Part shown: positions 1 to 7,279 of the stretch, piece by piece | How positions within the stretch are numbered: the stretch's first letter is position 1 | Layout: each line of letters begins with the position of its first letter | Assembly: GCA_027622635.1 (NCBI GenBank) | Contig: JAQBYK010000022.1 | Location: 1 to 12,119 of the forward strand | Length of the DNA stretch: 12,119 nt | Source of the DNA: a bacterium | Lineage (GTDB): Bacteria; Patescibacteriota; Gracilibacteria; UBA1369; LOWO2-01-FULL-3 | Direction: 5' to 3' | Made by a program: the position numbers and the translations under genes | Notes under the pieces: model-generated | The model's database searches: none | The model's input: the letters and a program-made list of their open reading frames with translations, nothing else | What the model was told of the DNA's origin: nothing

Positions 1-877
1 TCCTGAAAGAAGCGGAACTAAACGCGCTCTTGATATTGTTGAAATACTGATCCTCAACCATTGATAGGGTGTTCTCGTCCAATGTCACTTCAACCAAAGC
101 GGAATTTGGATAAATCCTGTTTGGAGAAAATTGCAGGAATTCTTTATCGGGCTTTAGAAAAACAACTTCATCACCATGATCAATTACTTCCCAACTTTCA
201 TCATCATATTTTATTTTGAATGGAAGGATATCGCTCTCAAAGTAGTCCCAATTTTTGTAGAGAGGAAAAGGATCTCCACCATTTTCCAAAACAATCATCA
301 TACGAAACACCACTTCACTAAAAGCTGATCTGGTCATGGCTTGAGCTGGGTGTACCGACCCATAATCATCGGCCAAAACAATATTATGATTTCTGGCATA
401 CAAAAGGTGTTGTGCAAACCATGCATCTTTAGCTACATCAACAAAAACATCGCCGGATACATCAGGCAATTCCTCGCCCGAAGCAAGTATCAGTATTTTC
501 AATGTTTCAGCTAAATTAATAGTTTCTTCGGGTTTAAATTTGCCATCTTCATAGCCCCCGACAATGCCCGCTTTCTCAGCAGCCATCACATACTCAAAAA
601 ACCATTGGTCCTTTGGAACATCAGGAAAAAGCACACTGTAATTGCCATCATGCGTAACACCCATTGCACCTACAATTATCTTTAAAGCCTCGGCTCGATT
701 AACCAGTCCATCGGGGTTGAAAGTGCCGTCTTCATATCCACTAATGATTTCATTAAAATCCAGAAACTCAATTGCTTCATAATTAGCATGATCTTCCGGA
801 ACATCCGGAAAAGATGCGGCATATGCAGGCAAAGCGGAAAGCCAAACAAAAAGCGAAATAGTTAGAAGTTTCTTCAT
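1..877 (-). CDS. Secreted S-layer-homology (SLH) domain protein, C-terminus cut by window edge
   Basis: Reading the minus strand from the ATG at 877 gives 292 open codons running off the left edge. Residues 1-20 are a signal peptide (MKK, then a hydrophobic core, cleavage likely after the AYA at 18-20). Three SLH repeats follow at about 22-70, 84-130 and 145-193. The first two open with FPDVP and both have a GYEDG.F.P loop followed by an N.AE.LKI helix; the third (FVDVAKDAWF) is more divergent. Residues 200-292 are an unassigned charged, beta-like region. SLH triplets typically anchor exported proteins non-covalently to secondary cell-wall polymer, so this is probably a surface or S-layer-associated protein; the cargo function is unknown because the end is missing. 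It lies 44 bp downstream of hisS but has its own promoter close to the ATG. No Shine-Dalgarno is visible. SLH assignment is firm; the role is inferred. Confidence 0.9.
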   Translation of the reverse strand, partial: MKKLLTISLFVWLSALPAYAASFPDVPEDHANYEAIEFLDFNEIISGYEDGTFNPDGLVNRAEALKIIVGAMGVTHDGNYSVLFPDVPKDQWFFEYVMAAEKAGIVGGYEDGKFKPEETINLAETLKILILASGEELPDVSGDVFVDVAKDAWFAQHLLYARNHNIVLADDYGSVHPAQAMTRSAFSEVVFRMMIVLENGGDPFPLYKNWDYFESDILPFKIKYDDESWEVIDHGDEVVFLKPDKEFLQFSPNRIYPNSALVEVTLDENTLSMVEDQYFNNIKSAFSSASFR

Positions 878-883
878 AGGACA

Positions 884-913
884 AATATAACATTCTTCTA
901 AACGAGAATCCAA
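884..913 (-). promoter_or_regulatory. Promoter of the SLH gene, predicted leaderless
   Basis: On the minus strand an extended -10 (TGT then TATATT at 889-884) is followed by exactly 6 nt and then the ATG at 877. A poor -35-like TTGGAT lies at 913-908 with an 18 bp spacer. A normal start about 7 nt after the -10 would place transcription initiation at the A of the start codon. This is motif reading only. Confidence 0.55.
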
Positions 914-921
914 GAGATTGG

Positions 922-2259
922 TTACGAATATAGTAATTCGCCAGGACTGTACCTGTCTAAATTATCTTTGCCAATCAACTCAACTAAACGGTATACAACA
1001 TTCTCCATGGATACGGTTTCCTGCTGGCCCTTTTCCATATCACGAATAATAGCGGTGCCCTCACGAACCTCGGTTATACCGATCAAAACCGTATAAGGAG
1101 CGCCAAACTTGTGCGCCAAACGCAACTGAACATTTATTGAACCCTTACCCAATGCCCCCATTGTCTTAAGTCCGGCATCGTGCAGATTTTTAATAAGTGG
1201 CAAACATTTTTTCTTCGCCTCTTTTCCCAATTGAGCCACAAAAACATGTAAGGAATCTTTTGATGGGACCCTTATCTTAATGCGCCTCATATTTGCAATA
1301 ATTCGCTCCACACCGGCGGCATAACCGACTGCCGGAGTAGGTTGACCACCCATAAGTTCTATTAGGCCATCATAACGGCCACCTCCACCAATGGCATTTT
1401 GAGCACCTTCTTCCTTGTCCCAAAATTCAAAAACGGTTTTGGAGTAATAATCCAGGCCTCGGACCAGCTTAGGATTTTCTTCATAGGTGATGCCAAGTTC
1501 ATCCAGATAACTTTTCAATTCCTCGTGATAATCCAAGGATTCTTTATCCAAATAATCCTTCATAGCCGGGGCTAACTCGGCAAGAATTTTACAGTCTTCG
1601 GCTTTGCAGTCCAGTAAGCGCAGAGGATTTGTATCTAAGCGACCTTTACAACTTTCACAAAGAGATCTTTCCTTACCAACATAATAATCCTGGAGCGCCT
1701 GCATATATTTTTGACGAGACTCTGAGCTGCCTATGGTATTTAACTGCAAAGACAAAATATCCTTGATGCCAAGGTCTTCATTTATCCTGTCGGCCAATTG
1801 TATTACCTGAGCATCCAAAGCGGGATCAGATTCGCCAATCACTTCAAATCCAAACTGCCAAAATTGCCTATATCGACCTTTTTGTGGGCGGTCATATCGA
1901 AAATGAGGCTCAAAATAATAAAGAAGAACAGGCTGAGGCAATTGATTCATCCCTTTCTCAATATAACTACGAGCAACTCCGGCAGTTCCTTCGGGCTTTA
2001 AAGTAAGGCTTCGCCCCTTTCTATCTTTGAATGTATACATCTCTTTTGAAACAATGTCGGAGCTATCGCCAATACTGCGTTTAAAAACCTCTGTATACTC
2101 AAAGATTGGAGTGGATATACGGCGATATCCCGACTGCCTGGCTCTATGTCTCACAACTTTCTTAACAAAGGTATGAAACTCATGAACTACGGGTAAAATA
2201 TCATGAACACCTTTTGGAGTTTGGAATGCCTCGTACTTCTGTTTTTCTTCATCTGCCAT
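922..2259 (-). CDS. hisS: Histidyl-tRNA synthetase
   Basis: This is a class II aminoacyl-tRNA synthetase that charges tRNA-His in the cytoplasm. The chosen ATG at 2259 gives 445 aa, within the family's usual size. An in-frame start at 2436 would add 59 residues lying over the 3' end of tsaD with no HisRS-like content. Visible landmarks: N-terminal YEAFQTPKGVHDILP (residues 9-23), motif 1 around 44-58, motif 2 FRYDRPQKGRYRQFWQFGFE (120-139), the His-binding LVRGLDYYSKTVFEF (265-279), the glycine-rich AIGGGGRYDGL (289-299) and motif 3 GYAAGVERI (312-320). The anticodon-binding domain covers about 335-430. Four cysteines (C201, C204, C218, C223) in the insertion between motifs 2 and 3 could bind zinc. 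The full anticodon domain and intact active site argue against the HisZ paralogue. It follows tsaD by 59 bp, and that gap holds a good promoter. Confidence 0.97.
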   Translation of the reverse strand: MADEEKQKYEAFQTPKGVHDILPVVHEFHTFVKKVVRHRARQSGYRRISTPIFEYTEVFKRSIGDSSDIVSKEMYTFKDRKGRSLTLKPEGTAGVARSYIEKGMNQLPQPVLLYYFEPHFRYDRPQKGRYRQFWQFGFEVIGESDPALDAQVIQLADRINEDLGIKDILSLQLNTIGSSESRQKYMQALQDYYVGKERSLCESCKGRLDTNPLRLLDCKAEDCKILAELAPAMKDYLDKESLDYHEELKSYLDELGITYEENPKLVRGLDYYSKTVFEFWDKEEGAQNAIGGGGRYDGLIELMGGQPTPAVGYAAGVERIIANMRRIKIRVPSKDSLHVFVAQLGKEAKKKCLPLIKNLHDAGLKTMGALGKGSINVQLRLAHKFGAPYTVLIGITEVREGTAIIRDMEKGQQETVSMENVVYRLVELIGKDNLDRYSPGELLYS

Positions 2260-2289
2260 AGCTGAAATTAGACAAAAACGCTGATGTCC

Positions 2290-2317
2290 ATCATAACACG
2301 ATATTTCTCTATTGCAA
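2290..2317 (-). promoter_or_regulatory. Candidate sigma70-type promoter of hisS
   Basis: In the 59 bp gap between tsaD and hisS the minus strand reads TTGCAA (2317-2312), a 16 bp spacer, then TATGAT (2295-2290) preceded by TGT, an extended -10. Initiation near 2283 would give a leader of roughly 24 nt. That leader has no purine-rich Shine-Dalgarno before the ATG at 2259. The promoter implies hisS can be transcribed independently of tsaD. Confidence 0.55.
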
Positions 2318-2318
2318 G

Positions 2319-3341
2319 TTAATAAATTTCGAAAGATGACTGAGGAATAATGTTTCTTTGGGGTTTTACAAGATCGGGATGGATTTTGTAGAAGAAGAAT
2401 CCGGCCGAAGCGATCATTGCGGCGTTGTCGGTGCAATATCTCAGAGATCTGGGGTATTTAAACTTTATGTGTTCGGGAATTTTCTCTGTTATTGCTTCAC
2501 GAAGACGATTATTGGCACTAACTCCACCAGCCAAATGTAATTCCTTCACCTCGGGGTATCTTTCAAATGCTATCAACAATTTCCCAGCTAAAACCTCAAC
2601 CACTGCCTCTTGAAAACTTGCAGCTAAATCAGCCTTAAGTTTTTCAGATAATTCAAAATTTTCTAAACTTTTAACTTTAGTCAAAACGGCAGTCTTAAGC
2701 CCAGAAAAACTGAAATCCAAACTGCCCTTATCAAGCCATATCCGTGGAAAATCAACAGCATCGGAGTCTCCTTTCTCTGCGATTTTGGATATTGCAGGAC
2801 CACCTGGATAGCCAAGACCCAGTATTCGGGCAACCTTATCAAAAGCCTCCCCGGCAGCATCGTCCCTGGTGTCTCCCAAAACTTCAAAATTATAATGGGC
2901 CCTCATCAAAATCAGCTCATTGTGCCCACCGGAAACAGTCAAAATAATTATCGGGAAATCGACCTCCTCCTCTCTATCCAACCAATTTGAATAAATATGT
3001 CCCAGAATGTGCTGCACAGGAATAAGCGGGATATTCTTAACATAAGAAATCACCGAAGCGGTTTCAGTCCCGATTATCAAAGAGGAAATCAATCCGGGCC
3101 CCTTTGTAACAGCCAATGCATCGATATCCGACCACTCACATCCGGCATCCGATAAGCATTCCTCCAAAACAGGGATCATCTTCAAAACATGCTCTCTGGC
3201 AGCCACCTCGGGTACAACACCACCGGTCTTAGCGTGTAAGTCAATCTGGGAGGCAATCACGTTTGATAGGACCTTCCATCCATCCTCAACAACGGCAGCG
3301 GCAGTCTCATCACAAGATGTTTCTATCCCTAAGATTTTCAT
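2319..3341 (-). CDS. tsaD: tRNA N6-adenosine threonylcarbamoyltransferase TsaD
   Basis: TsaD transfers the threonylcarbamoyl group from threonylcarbamoyl-AMP to A37 of ANN-decoding tRNAs, working with TsaB and TsaE (neither is in this window). The 340 aa length and the N-terminus MKILGIETSCDETAAAVV match the family closely. Visible motifs: the metal-binding HILGH (H111, H115), TVSGGHNELIL (135-145), the nucleotide-binding LGLGYPGGPAISK (174-186), FSFSGLKTAV (210-219), the glycine-rich LAGGVSANNRLRE (270-282) and TDNAAMIA (304-311) with the third metal ligand D305. It is the first gene of the minus-strand run tsaD-hisS-SLH and diverges from cca across only 29 bp. A -10-like TAAGAT lies 6 nt before its ATG and no Shine-Dalgarno is visible, so it may be leaderless. 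Identity is firm. Confidence 0.97.
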   Translation of the reverse strand: MKILGIETSCDETAAAVVEDGWKVLSNVIASQIDLHAKTGGVVPEVAAREHVLKMIPVLEECLSDAGCEWSDIDALAVTKGPGLISSLIIGTETASVISYVKNIPLIPVQHILGHIYSNWLDREEEVDFPIIILTVSGGHNELILMRAHYNFEVLGDTRDDAAGEAFDKVARILGLGYPGGPAISKIAEKGDSDAVDFPRIWLDKGSLDFSFSGLKTAVLTKVKSLENFELSEKLKADLAASFQEAVVEVLAGKLLIAFERYPEVKELHLAGGVSANNRLREAITEKIPEHIKFKYPRSLRYCTDNAAMIASAGFFFYKIHPDLVKPQRNIIPQSSFEIY

Positions 3342-3363
3342 GGGCGCATCTTACTGCTATACT
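3335..3363 (+). promoter_or_regulatory. Promoter of cca, predicted leaderless
   Basis: On the plus strand TTTTCA (3335-3340), a 17 bp spacer and TATACT (3358-3363) preceded by TGC (extended -10) end 7 nt before the cca ATG at 3371. Transcription would begin at or within a base of the start codon. The -35 lies inside the first codons of tsaD. Confidence 0.6.
3348..3353 (-). promoter_or_regulatory. Candidate -10 element of tsaD
   Basis: TAAGAT (4 of 6 matches to TATAAT) on the minus strand is followed by exactly 6 nt and the tsaD ATG at 3341. There is no TGn extension and no convincing -35, so this is the weakest member of the set. It is separated by only 4 bp from the opposing cca -10. Confidence 0.35.
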
Positions 3364-3370
3364 TAAAGAA

Positions 3371-4714
3371 ATGAAAGCTACATCAATTCAAATTATAGAG
3401 ATTTTAAAGAAAGCGGGCCATGAGGCATACTGGGCCGGTGGATGTGTTCGCGATATGCTTTTTGGGATTGAGCCAAAAGATTTTGATATAGTAACCTCTG
3501 CAAAACCTGATGAGATAGAGCATCTTCTTGAGCACACCATTCCTGTTGGAAAGGAATTTGGAGTGATTCTCGCGATCAAGGATGGCCATCACTTTGAAGT
3601 TGCAACTTTTCGCTCAGACTCAGGATATTCTGATGGTCGTCGACCGGATGCGGTAGAATTCACTGATGCGATAGAGGATGCAAAACGCCGTGATTTTACC
3701 ATTAACTCAATGTTTTATGACCCTTCAGAAGATAAAATAATGGATTTTATGGGTGGTCAGACAGATATGAGGGACAAGTTGGTCAGATTTATTGGTGAAC
3801 CTGAGGAGCGCATAAAGGAGGATCATTTACGCATTCTCAGAGCTATCCGCTTCAAGAATTGTTTTGACCTCCAGTATCATCCGGACACTTATCAGGCTAT
3901 CCATAAACACGTTCATCTGATTAAAAAAATATCCACTGATCGTATCCGTGATGAATTAAATAAAATGATAATGGGGGATAACGCGGATCAGGCATTTGAG
4001 GAACTTTTTGAGATTGGAGCACTTGAGCTTATTATCCCCGAACTTTGCAAATTAAAAGGACTGGCTCAACCGCTTCAATATCATAAAGAAGGAGATGTAT
4101 GGGATCACTCTATCAGTGCTCTAAACTGGCTTACTCGGGAGGAAGGCGACAGTGTGCCACTTCCGGAAAAACCGCCAACTTTAGCTTTGAAATGGGCGAC
4201 CTTAATGCATGACATTGGAAAGTATGAGACCTTCGGCCGTGACAATGAGCGTATTCGCTATGATCATCATGCGGAAGTGGGGGCCAAAACCGCAAAAAAA
4301 ATTCTTAAAAGACTCAAATTCCCCACAAAAGTGATCGATAGAGTAGATTGGCTGATAAGTCATCATATGATGGTAGTTCCGCTTTTTGAAATGACCGATG
4401 CTCGCAGGCGTCACTGGTTTCTACAGCCGGGATTTGAAGAATTACTAGAGATATACAGGGCGGATGCGGCAGGAACTAAACCAATGGATCTTTCACAGTA
4501 TCAGGAAATGAAGAAGCTGTATCGCCACGAAATAGCCAAACTCAGGCTAATGCCCAAGCAACTAATAAGCGGGAAAGATATAATGGAAATCCTTGGCATG
4601 GAAGAAGGAGAGAAGGTCGGAGAAATCGTAAAAATGGTGAGAGAAAAACAACTTGGAGGAAGCATAAAAACCAAAAAGGAAGCGATAGAATACATAAGAA
4701 AGATACATCTATAA
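3371..4714 (+). CDS. cca: CCA tRNA nucleotidyltransferase with HD domain
   Basis: A class II CCA-adding (or A-adding) enzyme that builds or repairs the 3' CCA of tRNA. The ATG at 3371 gives 447 aa; an in-frame ATG at 3263 would add 36 unrelated residues overlapping tsaD. The head domain shows GGCVRDMLFG (23-32) and the catalytic DFD (D37, D39) in KDFDIVTSA. RRDFTINSM (106-114) is the base-recognition region, and ERIKEDHLRILRAIRF (146-161) is the conserved neck helix. An HD phosphohydrolase domain follows, with ligands likely H246, H280/D281 (LMHDIGK) and H299/H300. The C-terminal helical domain (LISGKDIMEILGM at 398-410 onward) matches the end of bacterial CCA enzymes. The one tRNA in the window already encodes CCA, so repair or A-addition may be the main job. 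The stop lies next to the stop of the converging bactofilin-like gene. Confidence 0.95.
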   Translation: MKATSIQIIEILKKAGHEAYWAGGCVRDMLFGIEPKDFDIVTSAKPDEIEHLLEHTIPVGKEFGVILAIKDGHHFEVATFRSDSGYSDGRRPDAVEFTDAIEDAKRRDFTINSMFYDPSEDKIMDFMGGQTDMRDKLVRFIGEPEERIKEDHLRILRAIRFKNCFDLQYHPDTYQAIHKHVHLIKKISTDRIRDELNKMIMGDNADQAFEELFEIGALELIIPELCKLKGLAQPLQYHKEGDVWDHSISALNWLTREEGDSVPLPEKPPTLALKWATLMHDIGKYETFGRDNERIRYDHHAEVGAKTAKKILKRLKFPTKVIDRVDWLISHHMMVVPLFEMTDARRRHWFLQPGFEELLEIYRADAAGTKPMDLSQYQEMKKLYRHEIAKLRLMPKQLISGKDIMEILGMEEGEKVGEIVKMVREKQLGGSIKTKKEAIEYIRKIHL

Positions 4715-5845
4715 CATCTTCTTTGCTCGGAGTGATTTAAATAATTCTATTTTCACCAACATCAAACTACCCAAGCCGATAAGGAAGAGGATGATATTTA
4801 TGAACCAACCAATGTAAGGAATTATGCCTATAAGGTAGTAGGCTAAAAGTGCGATAGTTAGAGCTAAAAAGTATCTCGGCTTAATCCAGATTTTCTTTCT
4901 TTTGTAATCAAAAAAGTAACTTGCCAACCAAGCCGCAACAAAAATCTTTACAAAGTAAAAGGCGACAAGAATCATTACAAAAACTATCAAAGCAATAGGG
5001 ATACCAACAACAGTTACCATAAGAAGGATAGGCCCAATAACACCACCAATAACAGTCAGTAAGCCAATCCCAAAGGATCTTAAAACATTTTCTCTTGTAA
5101 GTTCCGCTGATCGGACTAGTGGTTTGGGTGAAAACATAACAATAATCACCATCAACAACAGTGCGGAAACAAAACTCAGAAATTTCTGAATAAAAGAAAG
5201 GAATGTCAGATTTTCAACAACACCTTCTCTCTCAAATTTGTTAAACGCGATATCCCCAGCCACTACATTCTCAGGAATAGATGCCTCGAGTAAAGCAGAA
5301 TATTTAAGGTCCCCTCCGATCCTGGCTAATTTAGATATAATCAGAGAATCTTCCACTGTAACTATCACATCTCTTGTTACTTCTCCATTCAGAAACAACA
5401 TCCCAAAAACTCCGCGAACATCCTCTTTAACCACTCCATCTATGGTCACAATTCCTGAGGCGGACTGAAAACTACCTCCAACTCGTGAGTCCTTACCTAG
5501 ATCTATTTGACCACCAGCGACAATTACATCATCACCTACATTCCCAGATACTTGAACCTGTCCACCGAGTATACGCAAATCTCCAGCTACATCTCCGGCA
5601 ACTGTAACTTTTCCGCCGACTATAACCAAATCCTCCAAAACATTTCCATTAACTACAATAGACCCACCCCCAATATATAAATCACCAAGGACATCTGCCT
5701 CTATATTACCATTTCCGGTAAGAATATATTTATCATCATTAGATTGCTCGGTTAAAACAAAATTCTCCGCAGTCTCAAAACTGGCAGCACTTGTAAGAGG
5801 AGAGCTTACAATTAAAACGGTCAAAATGAGAAGCAGCTTTTTCAT
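4709..5845 (-). CDS. Exported bactofilin-like beta-solenoid with C-terminal membrane domain
   Basis: 378 aa. Residues 1-21 are a signal peptide (MKK, hydrophobic stretch, cleavage near SAA at 19-21). Residues about 45-200 form roughly eight repeats of 17-18 residues with the pattern D(L/V).I.GG.V.V.G.V.., for example DLVIVGGKVTVAGDVAG (72-88) and DLRILGGQVQVSGNVGD (89-105). That period and composition fit the beta-solenoid rungs of bactofilins (polymer-forming cytoskeletal proteins). After about 215 there are four or five hydrophobic segments (about 222-238, 258-282, 283-305, 325-345, 347-365), then a basic tail ending KKML. Classical bactofilins are cytoplasmic and lack export signals, so here the solenoid is predicted outside the membrane. 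Function is unknown; a surface scaffold is a guess. The gene starts 19 bp after rlmD but has its own promoter. Its stop (4709-4711) abuts that of cca (4712-4714) on the other strand. Confidence 0.8.
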   Translation of the reverse strand: MKKLLLILTVLIVSSPLTSAASFETAENFVLTEQSNDDKYILTGNGNIEADVLGDLYIGGGSIVVNGNVLEDLVIVGGKVTVAGDVAGDLRILGGQVQVSGNVGDDVIVAGGQIDLGKDSRVGGSFQSASGIVTIDGVVKEDVRGVFGMLFLNGEVTRDVIVTVEDSLIISKLARIGGDLKYSALLEASIPENVVAGDIAFNKFEREGVVENLTFLSFIQKFLSFVSALLLMVIIVMFSPKPLVRSAELTRENVLRSFGIGLLTVIGGVIGPILLMVTVVGIPIALIVFVMILVAFYFVKIFVAAWLASYFFDYKRKKIWIKPRYFLALTIALLAYYLIGIIPYIGWFINIILFLIGLGSLMLVKIELFKSLRAKKML

Positions 5846-5851
5846 GCTCTC

Positions 5852-5879
5852 AATATATCAAAACTCAGCGTTCAAGCAA
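5852..5879 (-). promoter_or_regulatory. Promoter of the bactofilin-like gene, predicted leaderless
   Basis: Minus strand: TTGCTT (5879-5874), 16 bp spacer, then TATATT (5857-5852) preceded by TGA (extended -10), then exactly 6 nt to the ATG at 5845. The -35 lies within the last codons of rlmD. A weak purine stretch (GAGAG) is present in the 6 nt, but it would lie upstream of the predicted start site. Confidence 0.6.
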
Positions 5880-7235
5880 ACAGACATTCTCAATATGGAA
5901 GGTATGAGGAAACATGTCTACAGGCTGGATATGTTTAACTTGGTATCCGTATTCCTTAAGCCAATTGCAGTCTCTAGCCAAAGTTGCCGGATTACAAGAG
6001 ACATAAATAATTTGAGAAGCCCCGAAATCATTCATTTTCTTGATAATTTTTTCGGTCAAACCAACACGTGGAGGATCCACAACAATAAGTGAAGGTCTTT
6101 CCTTAACAGAGCTCAAAACTTTTCCAACATCGGAAGCAATGAAATCAATGTTGAATATATTGTTTTTCATGGCATTTTCTCTGGCAACTTTGACCGAATC
6201 CTCGACAAGTTCAATGCCCAGTACCTGCTCAACATGCTTCGCAAGAAATAAGCCGATTGTTCCGGTTCCACAGAAAAGATCAAATACGGTGTTATGGGCT
6301 TTACCAAGAGCCATATCAACGACATGACTATACAAATTCTCAGCCTGCAAAGTATTGACCTGGAAAAAGGATTGAGGAGCAATATCGAAGCTAAGTTCAT
6401 TGTCTTTTACAATCATTTTCTCCTTTAAAGTTGGTTTGCCGTATAGAAGTTTCTCCTTTATTCTCTTTCTTTGGCCTCTCTTACTAATGACCTGAGACCA
6501 AAAGATAGAAACTATTTTGTCGTTTTTGAGAATATCGATAAGCTCGGATAAACCTTCATCTAAATCAGATGGAAGATCATCCGATGTGCTCAAATTGATC
6601 ATTACTTCTTCAGTCCTTTTTCCTTCTCTTATAAATAGGGATCTTAAAAACCCCTGTCCACAAGAATATTTAAATGGAGCCCATCCACGCTTAATCGCAA
6701 AGTCCCTTACTTTATTAACGATTTCCACTGAAAACTCCGACTGCAAATGACATTCATTTAAGTCCAATATGTCATAACGACGTCCCGGCAAATGCATTCC
6801 CAAAGCAAAATTCATCTCAGCGTCGTACCCAAAGGTGAATTCCATTTTGTTTCTATAGTAAAATGGATCCTCGCAACCAACAACGTCAGCCACCGGTGGG
6901 TCATATATCTTGCCAATTCTTTCAAAAGAATCAATTACATGCTGTTTCTTAAACTCAAGTTGTTTTTCATAAGGCATAAATTGTAGCTGACAGCCTCCAC
7001 AGGTACCGGAATACTTACAACGTGGGTTTTCCCTGTCCATTGATTGCTTAGAGATTTTGACCAAAGTTGCCTCTGCAAAATTAGATTTGATCTTAGTTAA
7101 TGAAGCCTCGACTTTATCTCCGGGCATAGTTTTTTCCACGAAGACAGTTAATCCCTCGTATTTTCCAATACCAGCACCGCCAAAAGCCAACGCGTGGATG
7201 TCCAGCTCAATAATTTGACCTTTCTTTAGTTGCAT
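5865..7235 (-). CDS. rlmD: 23S rRNA (uracil-C5)-methyltransferase, RlmD/RumA family
   Basis: An S-adenosylmethionine-dependent RNA m5U methyltransferase. The start at 7235 gives 456 aa and begins exactly at the TRAM domain (residues 1-62). An upstream in-frame ATG at 7310 would add 25 residues running into the divergent transporter gene. A [4Fe-4S] site is present: C73, C79, C82 (C-x5-C-x2-C) and C162. The SAM fold includes FDLFCGTGTIGLF (318-330), GIELVEDSV (340-348) and the DPPR motif (387-390). The catalytic nucleophile is C414 in VSCNPATLARD, and the general base is probably E449 in FHIENVCLLER at the C-terminus. The RumA-type cluster favours 23S rRNA over tRNA (TrmA) as substrate, but the exact uridine (U1939 or U747) cannot be read from sequence. 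The gene ends in TGA at the natural family end, evidence for the standard code. Confidence 0.93.
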   Translation of the reverse strand: MQLKKGQIIELDIHALAFGGAGIGKYEGLTVFVEKTMPGDKVEASLTKIKSNFAEATLVKISKQSMDRENPRCKYSGTCGGCQLQFMPYEKQLEFKKQHVIDSFERIGKIYDPPVADVVGCEDPFYYRNKMEFTFGYDAEMNFALGMHLPGRRYDILDLNECHLQSEFSVEIVNKVRDFAIKRGWAPFKYSCGQGFLRSLFIREGKRTEEVMINLSTSDDLPSDLDEGLSELIDILKNDKIVSIFWSQVISKRGQRKRIKEKLLYGKPTLKEKMIVKDNELSFDIAPQSFFQVNTLQAENLYSHVVDMALGKAHNTVFDLFCGTGTIGLFLAKHVEQVLGIELVEDSVKVARENAMKNNIFNIDFIASDVGKVLSSVKERPSLIVVDPPRVGLTEKIIKKMNDFGASQIIYVSCNPATLARDCNWLKEYGYQVKHIQPVDMFPHTFHIENVCLLER

Positions 7236-7279
7236 AAGTGGGTTTGCATCACTTGTGCAAGTCTTATACATTAAAAGAC
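7236..7279. promoter_or_regulatory. Divergent promoter region between rlmD and the EamA transporter gene
   Basis: This 44 bp gap must serve both genes. Plus strand: TTTGCA (7243-7248), 16 bp, TATACA (7265-7270), then 9 nt to the transporter ATG at 7280. Minus strand: a -10-like TATAAG (7268-7263) with no clear -35, giving rlmD a leader of about 20 nt. The two -10 elements overlap in the same few bases, so the promoters would compete. No Shine-Dalgarno precedes either start. Confidence 0.4.
7244..7260. repeat. Inverted repeat in the rlmD/transporter intergenic region
   Basis: TTGCATCACTTGTGCAA has perfect 5 bp arms (TTGCA/TGCAA) around a 7 bp centre. It sits across the candidate plus-strand -35 and in the rlmD leader. 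It could be an operator or a small leader hairpin, or chance. Confidence 0.35.

Noticed and set aside
1798..2001. Small opposite-strand open frames inside hisS, tsaD, rlmD and the LCP gene
   Set aside because: They lie antisense to well-conserved genes, have no promoter or recognisable protein features, and are shadow frames.
922..2259. HisZ (ATP phosphoribosyltransferase regulatory subunit) instead of HisRS
   Set aside because: The active-site motifs and the full C-terminal anticodon-binding domain are intact, and no histidine biosynthesis genes are nearby.
2260..2436. N-terminal extension of HisRS by 59 residues from an upstream ATG
   Set aside because: It overlaps the tsaD coding sequence, has no HisRS-like content, and the family start aligns with the ATG at 2259.
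3263..3370. N-terminal extension of the CCA enzyme by 36 residues
   Set aside because: It lies antisense to the start of tsaD and shows no family similarity; the ATG at 3371 follows a good extended -10 and gives the expected length.
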